From assembly GCA_916700875.1 (NCBI GenBank), contig CAKAKS010000060.1:2961334-3025333 (forward strand): DNA of 64,000 nt, read 5' to 3'. Made by a program: the position numbers and the translations under genes. This stretch comes from Sebastes aleutianus. Its lineage: Eukaryota; Chordata; Actinopteri; Perciformes; Sebastidae. Position 1 is the first letter of the stretch. Each line of letters starts with the position of its first letter. Positions 35,605 through 46,057 of the stretch are shown here, in pieces. The notes below the pieces were generated by a model. That model searched no databases and was not told where the DNA came from. It saw only the letters and a list, made by a program, of their open reading frames with translations.

Positions 35605-36658
35605 ATCTGCGCTATATATTTTGCAAGGGCACCTTCGCTGCATCCTTTGCTTAGCGCCGCCCAAGACGATTGGGATTGGCTTAAAGAAATACAAACAAGC
35701 GTCCCCCCCCCACTCCCCCCCATACCAGAATGATTATGTGTGGAGCCAGATAAGTCTGGCTAGTTGAGACTAGGCGTTAGGTTGTAAATTGTCGTTAACT
35801 TAGGGGCTAACCCTCCTCACTTTAATCAGCAGGGGAAAAGCAAGACATGGGAACTCTCTGTCTCTCTCGACTGCACACCAACACTCGCTAACGTCAAGCA
35901 CACAACCTACACACCGAGTTATTCCTTAAAGGACCTTTCTACCTGTATAATACATTTTAGTTTGGAAAAACATCTTAAAAATACATAATTCCCTGATGCT
36001 TAGGCCCGGGGGGGCCGCTGGGCTTGCGATCGGAAACCCTGCACCTGAAAAACTAAACCAAAAAAAAAGCTTCTTCACCTCATCAGTTTATTTCCTGTGA
36101 CTCTTAGCAGTGTAAAGCGTTTCACAATAAAAGACACAAACGTGGAAATAGACCCTCTCAAGACCAGGGACTATTTCCTTTATGAAACGTGTCAAGCTGA
36201 GCACATGCTGTATTTTCCCCTTTCTTTGAAATATATCTTCCTGCCGCACAAACGACCTTTACAAACAACAGGTGCTCAAATAAAAAAAAAAAACAGTTAA
36301 AAACTGAAATCGACCTTGTCCGTTTCTACATCTTCCTCCCTCTCTTTTTCTCCGTCTCTGAGACTGTGGCATCACTGGGACCTAATGGTAATGGAGGGCT
36401 GTCACCTCAGTCAAAAGAAAATATTATCCAGCGTGTCACTCTGTGCACCTCGGGGACAAGAAGAGAGAGAAAGTCCGTGAGAGGAGAAAAAAAATGGACC
36501 ATGAATGCCTCTCAGTGGAATTCAACTCCTTTAGTAGGCCAATAATGTGCCAATACATGTCAAAACAATCAATACAATACCACTAGAGGAATAGGTCAAC
36601 TTGAACAATCATCGGTCAAGCACTTTACTTCAAGAGGTAAACAGAAGGTATTATATAC
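35605..36658. other. Unique noncoding sequence
   Basis: It includes C-rich runs near 35705-35722 and an A-rich tract near 36280-36293. No gene is seen. The stretch at 36355-36540 is a weak candidate for conserved noncoding sequence. Confidence 0.5.
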
Positions 36659-36964
36659 GACGGAGTATTAGGGCCACATTGAGGGAAAATAAATAAATCT
36701 GAGATTTCGAGAATAAAGTCATAATTTTACGAGAATCAAGTCATAGGTTTACGAGAAAAAAAGTCGTAATATTATGAGAATAAAGTCAGAAGTTTACGAG
36801 AAAAAAAAGTCGTAGTATGACGAGAATAAAGTCATATTATGAGAATAAAGTCATAAAATTATAAAGTAGTAATTTTACATGTTATTTTAGAGGGGAAATA
36901 GAGCAGCGTGCCTCCTGTGTGAAAATGAGGAACATGGAGCATCTTGGGAAGTTATATTAATTAA

Positions 36965-37009
<45 letters not shown>

Positions 37010-37387
37010 GTTTAGGTTTCACAAATAACGAAATACTTCATCTTTTGGCACATTAGCACCACATTATCATCAGCATCAGGACTTTGAAAAGATTGCGCAA
37101 CAAACTATGTTTATTCCAAAGAAAGAACCACACGGACCTGATGGGGAAATTGCCCCTTTTCTGGAGGAGGAAATTACTTTTTTTCTCGTAAACTTATGAC
37201 TTTATTCTCGTAATATTACAACTTTTTTTCTCGTAAAGTTATGACTTTATTCTTGTAATATTACGACTTTTTCCTCGTGATATTATAACTTTATTCTCAT
37301 AATATTACGACTTTTTCTCGTAATATTACGACTTTATTCTCGAAATCTCCAATTTTTTTTCCCTAAGTGTGGCCCTAATACTCTGTC
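36659..37387. mobile_element. MITE with long inverted arms of GAGAATAAAGTC units
   Basis: The ends GACGGAGTATTAGGGCCACA and, on the minus strand, GACAGAGTATTAGGGCCACA match at 19 of 20 bases. Both arms (about 200 bp) are built from repeats of GAGAATAAAGTC(G/A)TAAT, or its complement on the right. The centre carries a TA array (36966-37006) and unique sequence. No frame is present. The family is common in fish, but I do not recall its superfamily, and the target duplication is unclear. Confidence 0.8.
36966..37006. repeat. (TA)n microsatellite
   Basis: About twenty TA units in the centre of the inverted-arm element. Confidence 0.95.
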
Positions 37388-38104
37388 ATAATTTTAAGAC
37401 ATAAGCACATTATAAAAGTGTTTGAAGGATGTAGTACGTTTTGATATGATAAAAAAAACGTGTCACTGTGGCAACTAGTAAATGAAACAATATTAAGCTT
37501 TACTTATATACGTATACTGACATTCAATTAGAGTCCATTAGAAACATAGATGAAGTTTTCTCGCAGTGTAATCATCAACCTACAGAATATCACATTCAAG
37601 GTAATGTAAAGTCGTTAGCTTTACAGCTGCCCAGTAATGTTTGCACATTACATTTAACAGCATGCAGATTCAAACAAATAATTGAGGGGAAAAAATATAA
37701 TTTCAGACTGCACATGAAACCTAAATATCATTTTATCCCTTCCTTTTCCTTTCTTAGCACCCCCTCCCTCCTCCTCACCCCACACCCAAAAACCATCTCT
37801 CAGTGTGTCTCTCCTCTTTATCTCCGTCTCACTGTTTCTCTTTGGCTCGGCTCTGAGGTTCGTGGGGAGATCTCAACATCCCTAAATCATCATCAGAATG
37901 AGAAAGGAGTCCCAGGGCTAATGCAATGCAGATATGTTGTCTTTTGTGTCGGAATATGAGAAAAGGAATTTATGTGAGGCGCTCGGTGAGTCAGAATTCA
38001 TTTCTTGCTCGAGCTTTTGCCCTGCAGTCAAACGTAAACTGACTGCAGACTCAGCTGGCTGACTGAGTGAGGACACACACAGGCATGTACATGCACACAG
38101 CCAG

Positions 38105-38106
<2 letters not shown>

Positions 38107-38139
<33 letters not shown>
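38107..38139. repeat. (CA)n microsatellite
   Basis: About sixteen CA units. Confidence 0.93.
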
Positions 38140-38142
<3 letters not shown>

Positions 38143-39070
38143 AGGCGTGCAGACTCAACCCACTCAATATACACGGTATGGACTCCCTCAACACTCAGCA
38201 CATCCATACACACGTGTTCACCTCAATAGAGTGCGTCTGTGTGCTCAAGAGTGGCCTCTCCATCCTTGAGTGACAGGTGTACATGGGTGGCACAATGGCC
38301 GCCAATATTGTCCGGCGACCATGGTAACAATGGCCTGTCTCCAGGGAAATGTGGAGCCTCGCAGTCTCCGGCCGTCAGACATGAAAAGAGAAAATTTCAG
38401 GTGGCTGTGGGGGAAAAAAAGAGAAGAAGAAGAAGGGAAAAAAAAACATTTTGAGGTTTTTTTTGCTAATCAACATTGCCGGCGGCGAGCGCTTTGATAG
38501 GGAAAATGGATTCTGATCCTTGATTATAATATAGGGCACAATCTGAAACAGCTCAAACACACACCGTGTGTGAATAAGCACGCTGAAAACCGAGAACATG
38601 GTCTCTCCTTGACCATTAGATACATGTTTGTGATCATTTTCCACATCTGAGGAATAAACATGAGTACTCCACTGGAAGCAGTACGTCCTGAATGAACCCC
38701 TATTAAACATCTGATTCCGTAGGAACACACGCGGGATGCATAGAAAGTGAGCATCACTTGGGGGGGTGAATATTAACAATGAACGGGTCTCGCTTCAAAC
38801 AATGCAATGCTGTTTTACGATTGCACTGAAACATAGCCTCGATGATCTTCGCTGATGATGAAGAGACGGCTAACAATCTGTGGGTGTTTGTGTATAATGT
38901 GTGTGAGAGAGACAGACAGAGAGATGGGGAAAGGGAGAGAGAGAGAGAGAGGGAGACAGAGAGTGATGTACTCTTATCAGTCTTCCCAGTCCTCAGCAGC
39001 AGCAGATAAACAGAAGTGTGAAGGGCAGTTGCGCTGCAGGGGGCTGATTGACATGGCTGGCGCCCAAAGA

Positions 39071-39073
<3 letters not shown>

Positions 39074-39112
<39 letters not shown>
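39074..39112. repeat. (CA)n microsatellite
   Basis: About nineteen CA units. Confidence 0.95.
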
Positions 39113-39113
<1 letters not shown>

Positions 39114-39907
39114 TTGCCTTTTGCTTTCTTCACTTGAGCAAATATCCACAAATGCATCATCTCGTGACTGTGAGTAGCACATTCAGTACTACTGCTGTCC
39201 AATAGAAAAATTATATAAGACAGAATGCATGATTTACAAGAATTAGTTTCATTTCAATAAATCCAGCAATAATAAATCATTGGCCAATTACCAGCGGTGT
39301 CTTTGTGTGAATACTATAAACAAAGGGCATTGAGCATTGTGCCTTGTGAACCCCTAAAATGAGAGAATGTAACCACTGAACACAGGTTAAGAACTCAGTG
39401 AGGACATGATTGGTTCACTATTCAAACAAAGAGTGATTTTTTTACTTCTCAGATTCTTTTGTCTGATGTTTAGGGGCTCTAAAGACTTGGAATTGTTCTG
39501 TATTTCACAAGAGAGACAAGAAAAAGTTATCAAAGAGTGAGAGAAAACATAAGACTTTTCTCTGTTTTACCTTGACCCTGGTGATCGGGACCAATTGGTA
39601 GCAAACTTTTCATTATATTTTCAGAATACTGGCCTTTTACTACCACAACTCTTCTCTCTTCTAACCTTCTTCCTGTTTTGTGCTATAAAGCTATCTCCCT
39701 TTGTGTCTCATAGGGATGTCACAAGAAGTCAATGCTAAAATTCTGAATACGTGAAGGACAAGGTACTAATTTTTTCTACAGTACCGCACGTACTGTAGGT
39801 ATGAGTGTAAGAAAATATCAATATGAATGATTATCGCGATATTATGTTGTGTGATATTGTATCGATTCTCCAAAACACTGTATCCATTTTCTATTAGTTG
39901 TTTTATT

Positions 39908-40111
39908 CAGGTTTTTTTTATAAAGATTATTATTTTTTTTAGCTTTTTATGCCTTTATTAGATAGTGACAGACATTATTGAAAGGAGGAGGGAGAGGGGA
40001 TGACATGCAGTAAAGGGCCACAGGTCGGATTCAAACCCCGGGCCGCTGCAGTAAGTGTAGCCTTGGTACATGGGGCACCTGCTCTACCAGGTAAGCTACA
40101 GCGGCGCCCCC
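39908..40111 (-). mobile_element. tRNA-derived SINE, minus strand
   Basis: Read on the minus strand, it starts in a tRNA-like head with an A box (TAGCTTACCTGG, then TAGAGCAGGTGCCCC) and a B box (GGGTTTGAATCCGACC) about 55 bases later, the pol III internal promoter layout. A body with CCTTTACTGCATGTCATCCC and an A/T-rich tail follow. TGTTTTATT flanks both sides (39899-39907 and 40112-40120), a 9-bp target duplication. I recognise the body as a common percomorph SINE; no family name is given. Confidence 0.83.
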
Positions 40112-40128
40112 TGTTTTATTAGCTTTTA

Positions 40129-40411
40129 GTTTTAAAGCTAGAGTGAAGTTACTGACATCATATGAAACTAGAAAACCTAAAGATTCCATCAGGACCAACC
40201 ATGTCATACTAGCTTGTTGCAAAGGAGGCTAAATCACGCTCCAAACTTACGCTTAATTTTAGTGAGGAAAAACTGGCATGGCCATTTTCAAAGGGGTCCC
40301 TTGACCTCTGACCTCCAGATATGTGAATGTAAATGGGTTCTATGGGTACCCACGAGTCTCCCCTTTACAGACATGCCCACTTTATGATAATCACATGCAG
40401 TTTGGGGCAAA
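40129..40411 (+). repeat. Shared internal module, copy 1
   Basis: From TTTTAAAGCTAGAGTGA to CATGCAGTTTGGGGCAA. It is nearly colinear with 47143-47417, and its middle part is also found inverted at 45761-45887. The most constant block is GGGGTCCCTTGACCTCTGAC. Confidence 0.85.
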
Positions 40412-40770
40412 AAAATGTCGTTTTTTTTGCATACAGTATACATTTGTTGTTTTTGCCTATTCTAAAATGCTGTATTTTTGGTGTGTTCTTTATACTATGA
40501 AAGTTTTTCTAACATCGCAATATATATCGCCTTGCTTACAGTATCACAATATCTCACAATATATTGAATCGTTACCCCAGTATCATGATATGTATCGTAT
40601 CACCAGATTTGTGCCAATACACCGTAGATACCGTCAGGGCTCGAGACTATTGCTTTCGAGACCATCGTCCCATCGATAGAAAATGTGTTTGGGACTAAAC
40701 TCAGTATTGATGCGTCCAGGGGACTCATCCTATTTTTCCCCTGATAACACTACATTGCAAACTACAAATG

Positions 40771-40893
40771 CGTGTTGAAATCGTCAGGACGAGAGCTAGT
40801 TAACGTTAGCTGTTAGCTCCATGCAGGACTGTGCTGCTTACCGGCTGCTAACAGCTAACGTTGACTAGCTCTCGTCCTGCCCATTTCAACACG
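40771..40893. repeat. Perfect-like hairpin inside the hAT family
   Basis: Arms of about 47 bp (40771-40817 and 40847-40893) are near-perfect complements, with a loop of about 29 bp. The arms contain GAGAGCTAGTTAACGTTAGC and its complement. The copy at 51418-52113 has a diverged form of the same hairpin. Confidence 0.85.
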
Positions 40894-41839
40894 GGACGCA
40901 CCATTGATTTACATTATGATGCGTTCAGGTTCTAAATGAGTATTGGGTGAAGGTAAATTCAAATGTTATCATGATGTGTTAAAATGCAATCTTGTTAAAT
41001 GTAGTATTTGTCGAGAAACTTGAATAAATACTTTGAAAGAGATGTTTTCACAGCAATATGAAATAGATAATAGAGAGGGAATTATGACTTAACTTCATAA
41101 AAAAAAAAGTATGCAAACGTAATAAGTAGTGTAGTGTAGTCTATGTTGAAGTAAATTGGATTTATTGTTTTACTTTTTTACTGGTATCGAATTGGTATTT
41201 GGAATCGTGGAATTTCACTGTTATTGGTATTGACTACTAAATTTCTGGTATCATGACATCCCTAGTGTCGCATACTGTAACAGTAGGTTTCCTTACAAAA
41301 TCTGAAGTCAGCTGTAGCCAATGTAAAAAATGCAGCACACATTAGAGGCCGGGTGAAGCCACCGTGGTCTTGTTTCTTCGTGGTTGTCATAGAGATATCT
41401 CCAAATCAATGCCATCGTGCTTTATTTATGTCAGAAGAAGTGTGACACATAAATTACTTGTATACTCATTTATTTGTGATGTATTTCAAATGAAATCAAT
41501 CATATACTGTATATAGGAGGTAATTTAAGCTACGCTGTGTGTGTATGAGTGAAGATAAACACTACCTCAGTACCAGCAGCTGAAAGCAAATAAGGGGATT
41601 AAAGCAGAGGGGAAGAAAAAAAAAAAAGGAGTAGCCCATGTGTCAGGGAGGACAGGGGAGACAGGGGAGACTGGAAATGACTGGGAGAGGCTTGATGGAC
41701 AGACACAATTCACCTTTTTTTGTAGATTTGTATTTTTGCAGAATGCACGTACACCTTTACATGTGCCACCTGCGTGTGTTCAGCATGCTTATGCATATTG
41801 GTTTGCATTTATGAACCTGTGTGTGCGTCTGCATGAATA

Positions 41840-41840
<1 letters not shown>

Positions 41841-41870
<30 letters not shown>

Positions 41871-41889
41871 CAGTGTGTGTGTGTGTGTG
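41841..41889. repeat. (GT)n microsatellite
   Basis: A GT array with one CA interruption near 41871. Confidence 0.93.
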
Positions 41890-42023
41890 GTTGTTTCCAG
41901 TGTGTTAGCAGATTATTGAGCAGGCATGCCCCGTGGCACCATGCTGTTCCACACCAAACAGTGAAACCAATACCTTTTTGTCGCTGATAAAACTGGATGG
42001 CCAGAGATAGGCATGCATATTAT

Positions 42024-42038
42024 CACACACACACACAC

Positions 42039-42090
<52 letters not shown>
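42024..42090. repeat. (AC)n microsatellite
   Basis: About thirty-three AC units with one GC interruption at 42043. Confidence 0.95.
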
Positions 42091-42092
<2 letters not shown>

Positions 42093-42122
42093 AAAATACA
42101 CACCCTCTGCTCAGTCAGCTAC

Positions 42123-42128
<6 letters not shown>

Positions 42129-42153
<25 letters not shown>
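42129..42153. repeat. (GT)n microsatellite
   Basis: About twelve GT units; opposite strand sense to the AC array just upstream. Confidence 0.93.
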
Positions 42154-42156
<3 letters not shown>

Positions 42157-42464
42157 TGCACTGGGCTTACAGGGGTTTGCTTTGTGTGTGTTATCTGTGC
42201 ATGTGTGTGAGTAATACACTCCCACAAAGACACCATACACTCTCCCTCCTACTCTTTCCACTTCCCCAGAGACAAAGTCCCAATTTCTCCATTGCCTGCA
42301 GTCAGACAGAAAGACGAGGGGGGGGAAGCTGCAAGAGAGAGGAGGGGAGGGGAGGGGAGGGAAAGAGCGGGAGAGTAAGGAGAGGTAGCGAAAAGAAAAC
42401 CCAGATGCTATCAGCCCCTCAGAGAGCCACCAGGGTCATTGTCATGTGTCAGTCAGTGTAACAC

Positions 42465-42990
42465 GACTCTCCCTGATAAGCCGGCCGATTGCGACGATTG
42501 GCCGCGACGGGTGACAGTGCGATACCGTTCTGTGCCGGCGCTCCTGACGAGACACGAAATTAACCCCCAGCGCTTTGCCGATAAACATCTAAAATGGTTT
42601 CGGGACCCCGGGGGCTAATGGGAAGAGACGGGAAGCTATCAAAATATCAAATGTGCGTGACAAGCGGCACAAGGACCAGGTCTGTCAAACACTCGCCTCT
42701 CCGAGTGTGATTTAACTCCCGTGTCTCCCCCCACAAAGCCTGGCAGCACAGCGCTGAGAAATGAGCCACTCGTCACCCCCCCTGTCTGTACGCGGCGAAG
42801 TCATATTTTAATAGACATATTTATTTAGGCAAACCGATGCGGGGTTCCCGGTTTTAATTAGGTAAACAGCTCGTTGGGAGGAATCAATGGCGATGCGTTA
42901 ATGAAGGTCGGCCCAGGCTAATAGCTGAGGCCTTTTCTGTCTCACAGCCTTGAAATTCTCATGAAAGGAGTGAATGCAGTCATCTTTTTC
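42465..42990. promoter_or_regulatory. Candidate conserved noncoding block
   Basis: Over 500 bases without simple repeats between two repeat-rich flanks. It contains CCGATTGCGACGATTGGCCG, GAAATTAACCCCCAGCGC, TCATATTTTAATAGACATAT, GGTTTTAATTAGGTAAAC and GGAATCAATGGCGATGCG. It is richer in CpG than its surroundings. It looks like an ultraconserved-type enhancer cluster, but this is inference. Confidence 0.35.
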
Positions 42991-43072
42991 TGTCTAAGGC
43001 TGGTGGGGTAACGGATAGCTCTATTTTGAGGAGAATGTGTGCAGTGTGTACCTGGGTCTGTGTGTTTTTTTT

Positions 43073-43084
43073 GGGGGGGGGGGG
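43073..43084. repeat. T8-G12 homopolymer junction
   Basis: A T8 run directly followed by G12. Confidence 0.9.
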
Positions 43085-43664
43085 TTCATGTCCTTGGCGG
43101 GATGTTTAAAGGACGGGAGAGCAAGTGGTAGCGGACAGAGAGGCCCGAATGTGTGTGTGTGTTTCATGTGTCTCAGCTGGGTGACATGTGAAGGTGATGG
43201 GTGTCACCGGTGTCCCTGTCATCTGAGGGCATGTCTCTGCCTGCTGGCTCTGACACCAGCCTGACTGACTTATGATCAGGATTTATCATCTTGATTTATG
43301 ATGAGCCGGGTTTGTCCCTCTCACAGCCATGCAGGGAGATGGGGAGGCCTGCCTTTGTGTGTGTGTGTGTGAGAGAGAGCTTGTGAGCTGGCCTGTGCGC
43401 ATGAATGAGTACCTACATATTAACAAGTCATTAATATCACATTCACCAAGTTCACTTGTTTCACAAATCCAGACGATGAAAAAATTGTGACTCTGGTAAG
43501 CGAGTATAAAGCCTGGTTTATGGTCGCCGTAGTGAATCTGGCGCGTGCCAAAAAAATAACATCAACACGGCTTTCGCGTGGTGCGCGAAGGCTCCGAAAG
43601 TTGTCGCGGTGGTTTTTCAGGCACCTTTGAATTTTTTTAACTGCGCTGCGCTTTTCATTTCAAC

Positions 43665-43983
43665 ATGGACGCCTTCGAGGGAAGACATGGCCGAGCAGGT
43701 TCGCCGGTACAGACATCTCTACAACTGTTCATTGAGACACCACAGGGACAGTCACATGACCGCAGGGACAGTCACATGACCGCAGGGACAGTCACATGAC
43801 CACAGGGACAGTCACATGTCATTAAATACTTGGAAAGAAATAGGCAACACACTGGGGATAGAAGAGGCTTTCTGCCGCAGGCTGTGAAAGAATATGAGAG
43901 ATCGTTTTGTAAAAGCTAAAAAAAAAGTCCCATGGAAAGAGTGGCGACCCGAGGGGAAGCAACGAGATAAGATAGACTTGAAG
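43665..43983 (+). pseudogene. MADF-domain (Harbinger accessory protein) pseudogene
   Basis: From ATG 43687 the frame reads AEQVRRYRHLYNCSLRHHRDS, the start of a MADF domain. The 20-bp tandem array at 43741-43820 then shifts the frame and brings a stop. Past the array, another frame resumes with NTWKEIGNTLGIEEAFCRRL, a TGA stop where the family has Trp or Arg, and then KNMRDRFVKAKKKVPWKEWR. It ends at a GTAAGC donor-like site at 43984. MADF proteins bind DNA, and in Harbinger elements they partner the transposase. The breaks seen here show that it is dead. Confidence 0.75.
43741..43820 (+). repeat. 20-bp tandem repeat, 4 units
   Basis: Four copies of a CAGGGACAGTCACATGACCG unit with two point differences. 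Since 20 is not a multiple of 3, the expansion destroys the MADF frame. Confidence 0.93.
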
Positions 43984-44867
43984 GTAAGCGACAGTAATAA
44001 TTACAGTACACAAATGCAACGTTTGGCGGTACGTACGCCAGTCTTTAGTGTTTACTACTGTTGCCAGGCAGCCTACTTTCCTTTCCGGTACCGCTCGTTG
44101 ACTTCTTGCTTATCCACAGAATATTGTGAATATTGTAACGAACAGCACGCTGAGCATAAACGCCTCTGTGCATGCTTGTAGTGCGCACGCCATCTACGGA
44201 GGTTCGCGCCACGGCGTCTCGCGCGAGCATAAACAAAGCTTAACACTCCTCTCCCTCAGCAACTAGGAGGCACTGTTTATTTTAGTTTGAGTTGCATCCA
44301 GTGTGAACGTCTGTGGCGATGAATGTGAAGCAGGGTGTTGCAGGAAGTGAAAATGATGCTCCGGTGTTGTCCCTAGATAAATAAAAGGTTAGAGAACATG
44401 ATCCAAGCCTGAGTGCTAATTGAAATGACTTCTGCAAACGTTTCAAAACTGTGAACACAAGGCCCCGGATAGAGCGCACAAAGCATGCGACGCTGCGTGT
44501 CGCCGCGGCAAAGCTATGAGTCATTTTCCCCTTCATATTGTGCTGTAACAGGCAAGCAGAGTCTTGACTACTAAATGCCAGGCGCAGGGACATGGGGGCT
44601 ATTTAGTAAACATCTTTCAATTCCATGCCAGCCGGCCGGCCGAGCGGCCAGGCAGCCTCTTAGCTTCTCCCCGCTATGTTGGGATGCAGAGAAACAGGCC
44701 GTCTCCAGACCCAGGGGATGGAGGGATGAGAGGGGAAAGAAAAGGAGCAGGAGGAGGAGGAGGAGGAGGGGGGAGACAGAGAAAGAGAGAAGGAGGGCAC
44801 TGGAACACATCCACAGATTAACCCTCACGGAGGAGATGGAAAATAGAGCGGAACTGAACATACGTGT

Positions 44868-44912
44868 CTGTGTGTGTGTGTGTGTGTGTGTGGAGAGAGA
44901 GAGAGAGAGAGA
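44868..44912. repeat. (GT)n-(GA)n compound microsatellite
   Basis: A GT array joined to a GA array with no spacer. Confidence 0.92.
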
Positions 44913-45272
44913 GGAGGGATGAACGGCGACATTCAGAAGCGTCTGGGCAACACAACACAGAGGTGCCCATTTTATGCCTCTGCCATGCAGTGGACATCGA
45001 CAACAAAAAAGCAACAAATACACACCTTTTAATTCTCCAACGAGACCCACTACCCGTCCATCTCTCCCTCCCTACACCCCTACACCCCTCCAACAGCCAC
45101 TGCTAATCTTCTCCTTCACACTCCCAAATAAAAGCAGCAGAGAAGGGGGGAGAAGGGAGGAATGGGGGTTAGGGCAAAGAGGGGTCGCTTTGTGCCAAGC
45201 CTTCATCCATAGATATGAAGGTATAGAGTTCAGCCTAATAGAGGGGCATTGTTTGAATGACAGGAACATGTG

Positions 45273-45325
45273 TCTCTGTGTGTGTGTGTGTGTGTTTGTG
45301 TGTGTGTATGTGTGTGTGTGTGTGT
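45273..45325. repeat. Interrupted (GT)n microsatellite
   Basis: GT units with TT and AT interruptions. Confidence 0.9.
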
Positions 45326-45760
45326 ATTCACCACTTTGCAGGGTCAGAAATCTGTTCACACCATCATGTGTGGGGACTCGCTTCTTATCTGGGGACAGAA
45401 ACCCTGCACCCGTGGGGTTAACAGTTTATTTTAGGGTTCAGACTTCAGACAGGGTTTAGGGTTGAGTTATCACTAAATCAAGGTTAAGGTCAAGTTGGGT
45501 GTTATGGTTAAGCCTTCAGAGAAAGAATGAAAGTACTGTCTCCTGGGATCACCGGAGGCCCCACGATACGATATTATCACGACGCATAAGTCACGATATG
45601 ATCTTATTGCGATTTTAAATATTTTGCAAGATGCTCACTATAGGATAAGATGTGATATATTGCGATTTATAACTTTTTTTTCAACTGTGAATTATGCAGT
45701 TTGTCATCTGTTTAATGTAATAAGATGCATTTGTCACTCTGTTCATCTCAGGGTTTTCAT

Positions 45761-45887
45761 GCACATATCTTGAGGTCAGAGGTCAAGGGACCCCTTTTGA
45801 AAATGGCCATGCCAGTTTTTCCTCACTAAAATGTAGCGTAACTTTTGAGCATTATTTAGCACTCTCCTTGACAAGCTAACATGACAC
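45761..45887 (-). repeat. Shared internal module, copy 3 (inverted, partial)
   Basis: On the minus strand it matches the middle of the modules at 40129 and 47143, including GAGGAAAAACTGGCATGGCC, GGGGTCCCTTGACCTCTGAC and GCTAAATAA-type sequence. About 127 bp remain. Confidence 0.82.
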
Positions 45888-46031
45888 GGTGAGATTATAG
45901 CGGGCGGAACCACCGTCCGGCCGTCGGATTCTTAAGAAGTTAATAGTTTATATAATAAAAGATCGATACTTGGCATCCGTGTATTAATACAATATTGCCA
46001 TGCAAAGTATTGCGATACTATGCTTTATTGT

Positions 46032-46057
46032 CCCCCCCCCCCCCCCCCCCCCCCCCC
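46032..46057. repeat. C26 homopolymer
   Basis: An uninterrupted run of 26 C followed by ACCCC repeats to about 46072. Length in the true genome may differ because such runs are error-prone. Confidence 0.9.

Larger units (their letters stand above)
37388..39702. other. Noncoding sequence with CA and GA arrays
   Basis: No gene is seen. CA arrays lie at 38107-38139 and 39074-39112 and GA-rich sequence at 38905-38960. The 38280-38520 stretch (CCGGCGACCATGGTAACAATGG) has enhancer-like composition, but nothing decisive is visible. Confidence 0.55.
39802..40622. mobile_element. CGATAT-rich element inserted in the hAT copy
   Basis: It interrupts the host element at a point where the sibling copies are continuous. 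Flanks TGTAGGTA (39794-39801) and CGTAGATA (40623-40630) agree at 6 of 8 bases. Near the ends it has ATTATCGCGATATTATG and, on the right, ATCACAATATCTCACAATAT. It carries the internal module also found at 47143 and 45761, and it was itself hit by a SINE. Exact ends are uncertain by a few bases. Confidence 0.68.
39711..41264 (+). mobile_element. hAT-like element, TAGGGATGTCAC family, host of a nest
   Basis: The ends are TAGGGATGTCACAAGA and, on the minus strand, TAGGGATGTCATGATACC. Flanks are GTGTCTCA (39703-39710) and GTGTCGCA (41265-41272), 7 of 8 identical, as expected of a hAT target duplication. Two further copies lie at 51418-52113 and 52496-53066. About 820 bp of this 1554-bp copy belong to a later insertion (39802-40622). 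No transposase frame. Confidence 0.82.
41273..43506. other. Noncoding sequence with GT/AC arrays and a candidate regulatory block
   Basis: No gene is seen. Alternating-strand dinucleotide arrays lie at 41841-42152, a GGGGA-rich tract at 42320-42362 and a G12 run at 43073-43084. The block 42465-42990 is listed separately. Confidence 0.6.
43510..44240 (+). mobile_element. PIF/Harbinger-like element with MADF relic, 731 bp
   Basis: The ends AGCCTGGTTTATGGTCGC and, on the minus strand, AGCTTTGTTTATGCTCGC match at 14 of 18 bases. TAA flanks both (43507-43509 and 44241-44243), the PIF/Harbinger target duplication. It contains a broken MADF/Myb-like frame, the accessory DNA-binding gene of Harbinger transposons, and no nuclease gene. 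It is an internally deleted copy. Confidence 0.8.
44244..45556. other. Noncoding sequence with AGG, GT and GA arrays
   Basis: No gene is seen. AGG-rich tract at 44746-44772, GT array at 44868-44890 followed by GA at 44891-44912, and GT arrays at 45273-45325. Open frames here mostly read these tracts. Confidence 0.55.

Noticed and set aside
39908..40111. Functional tRNA gene
   Set aside because: A and B boxes are present, but the cloverleaf is degenerate, and the SINE body and target duplication show that it is a retroposon.
44571..45459. Frames of about 160 codons on both strands
   Set aside because: They read through GT, GA and AGG arrays on one strand and their complements on the other.
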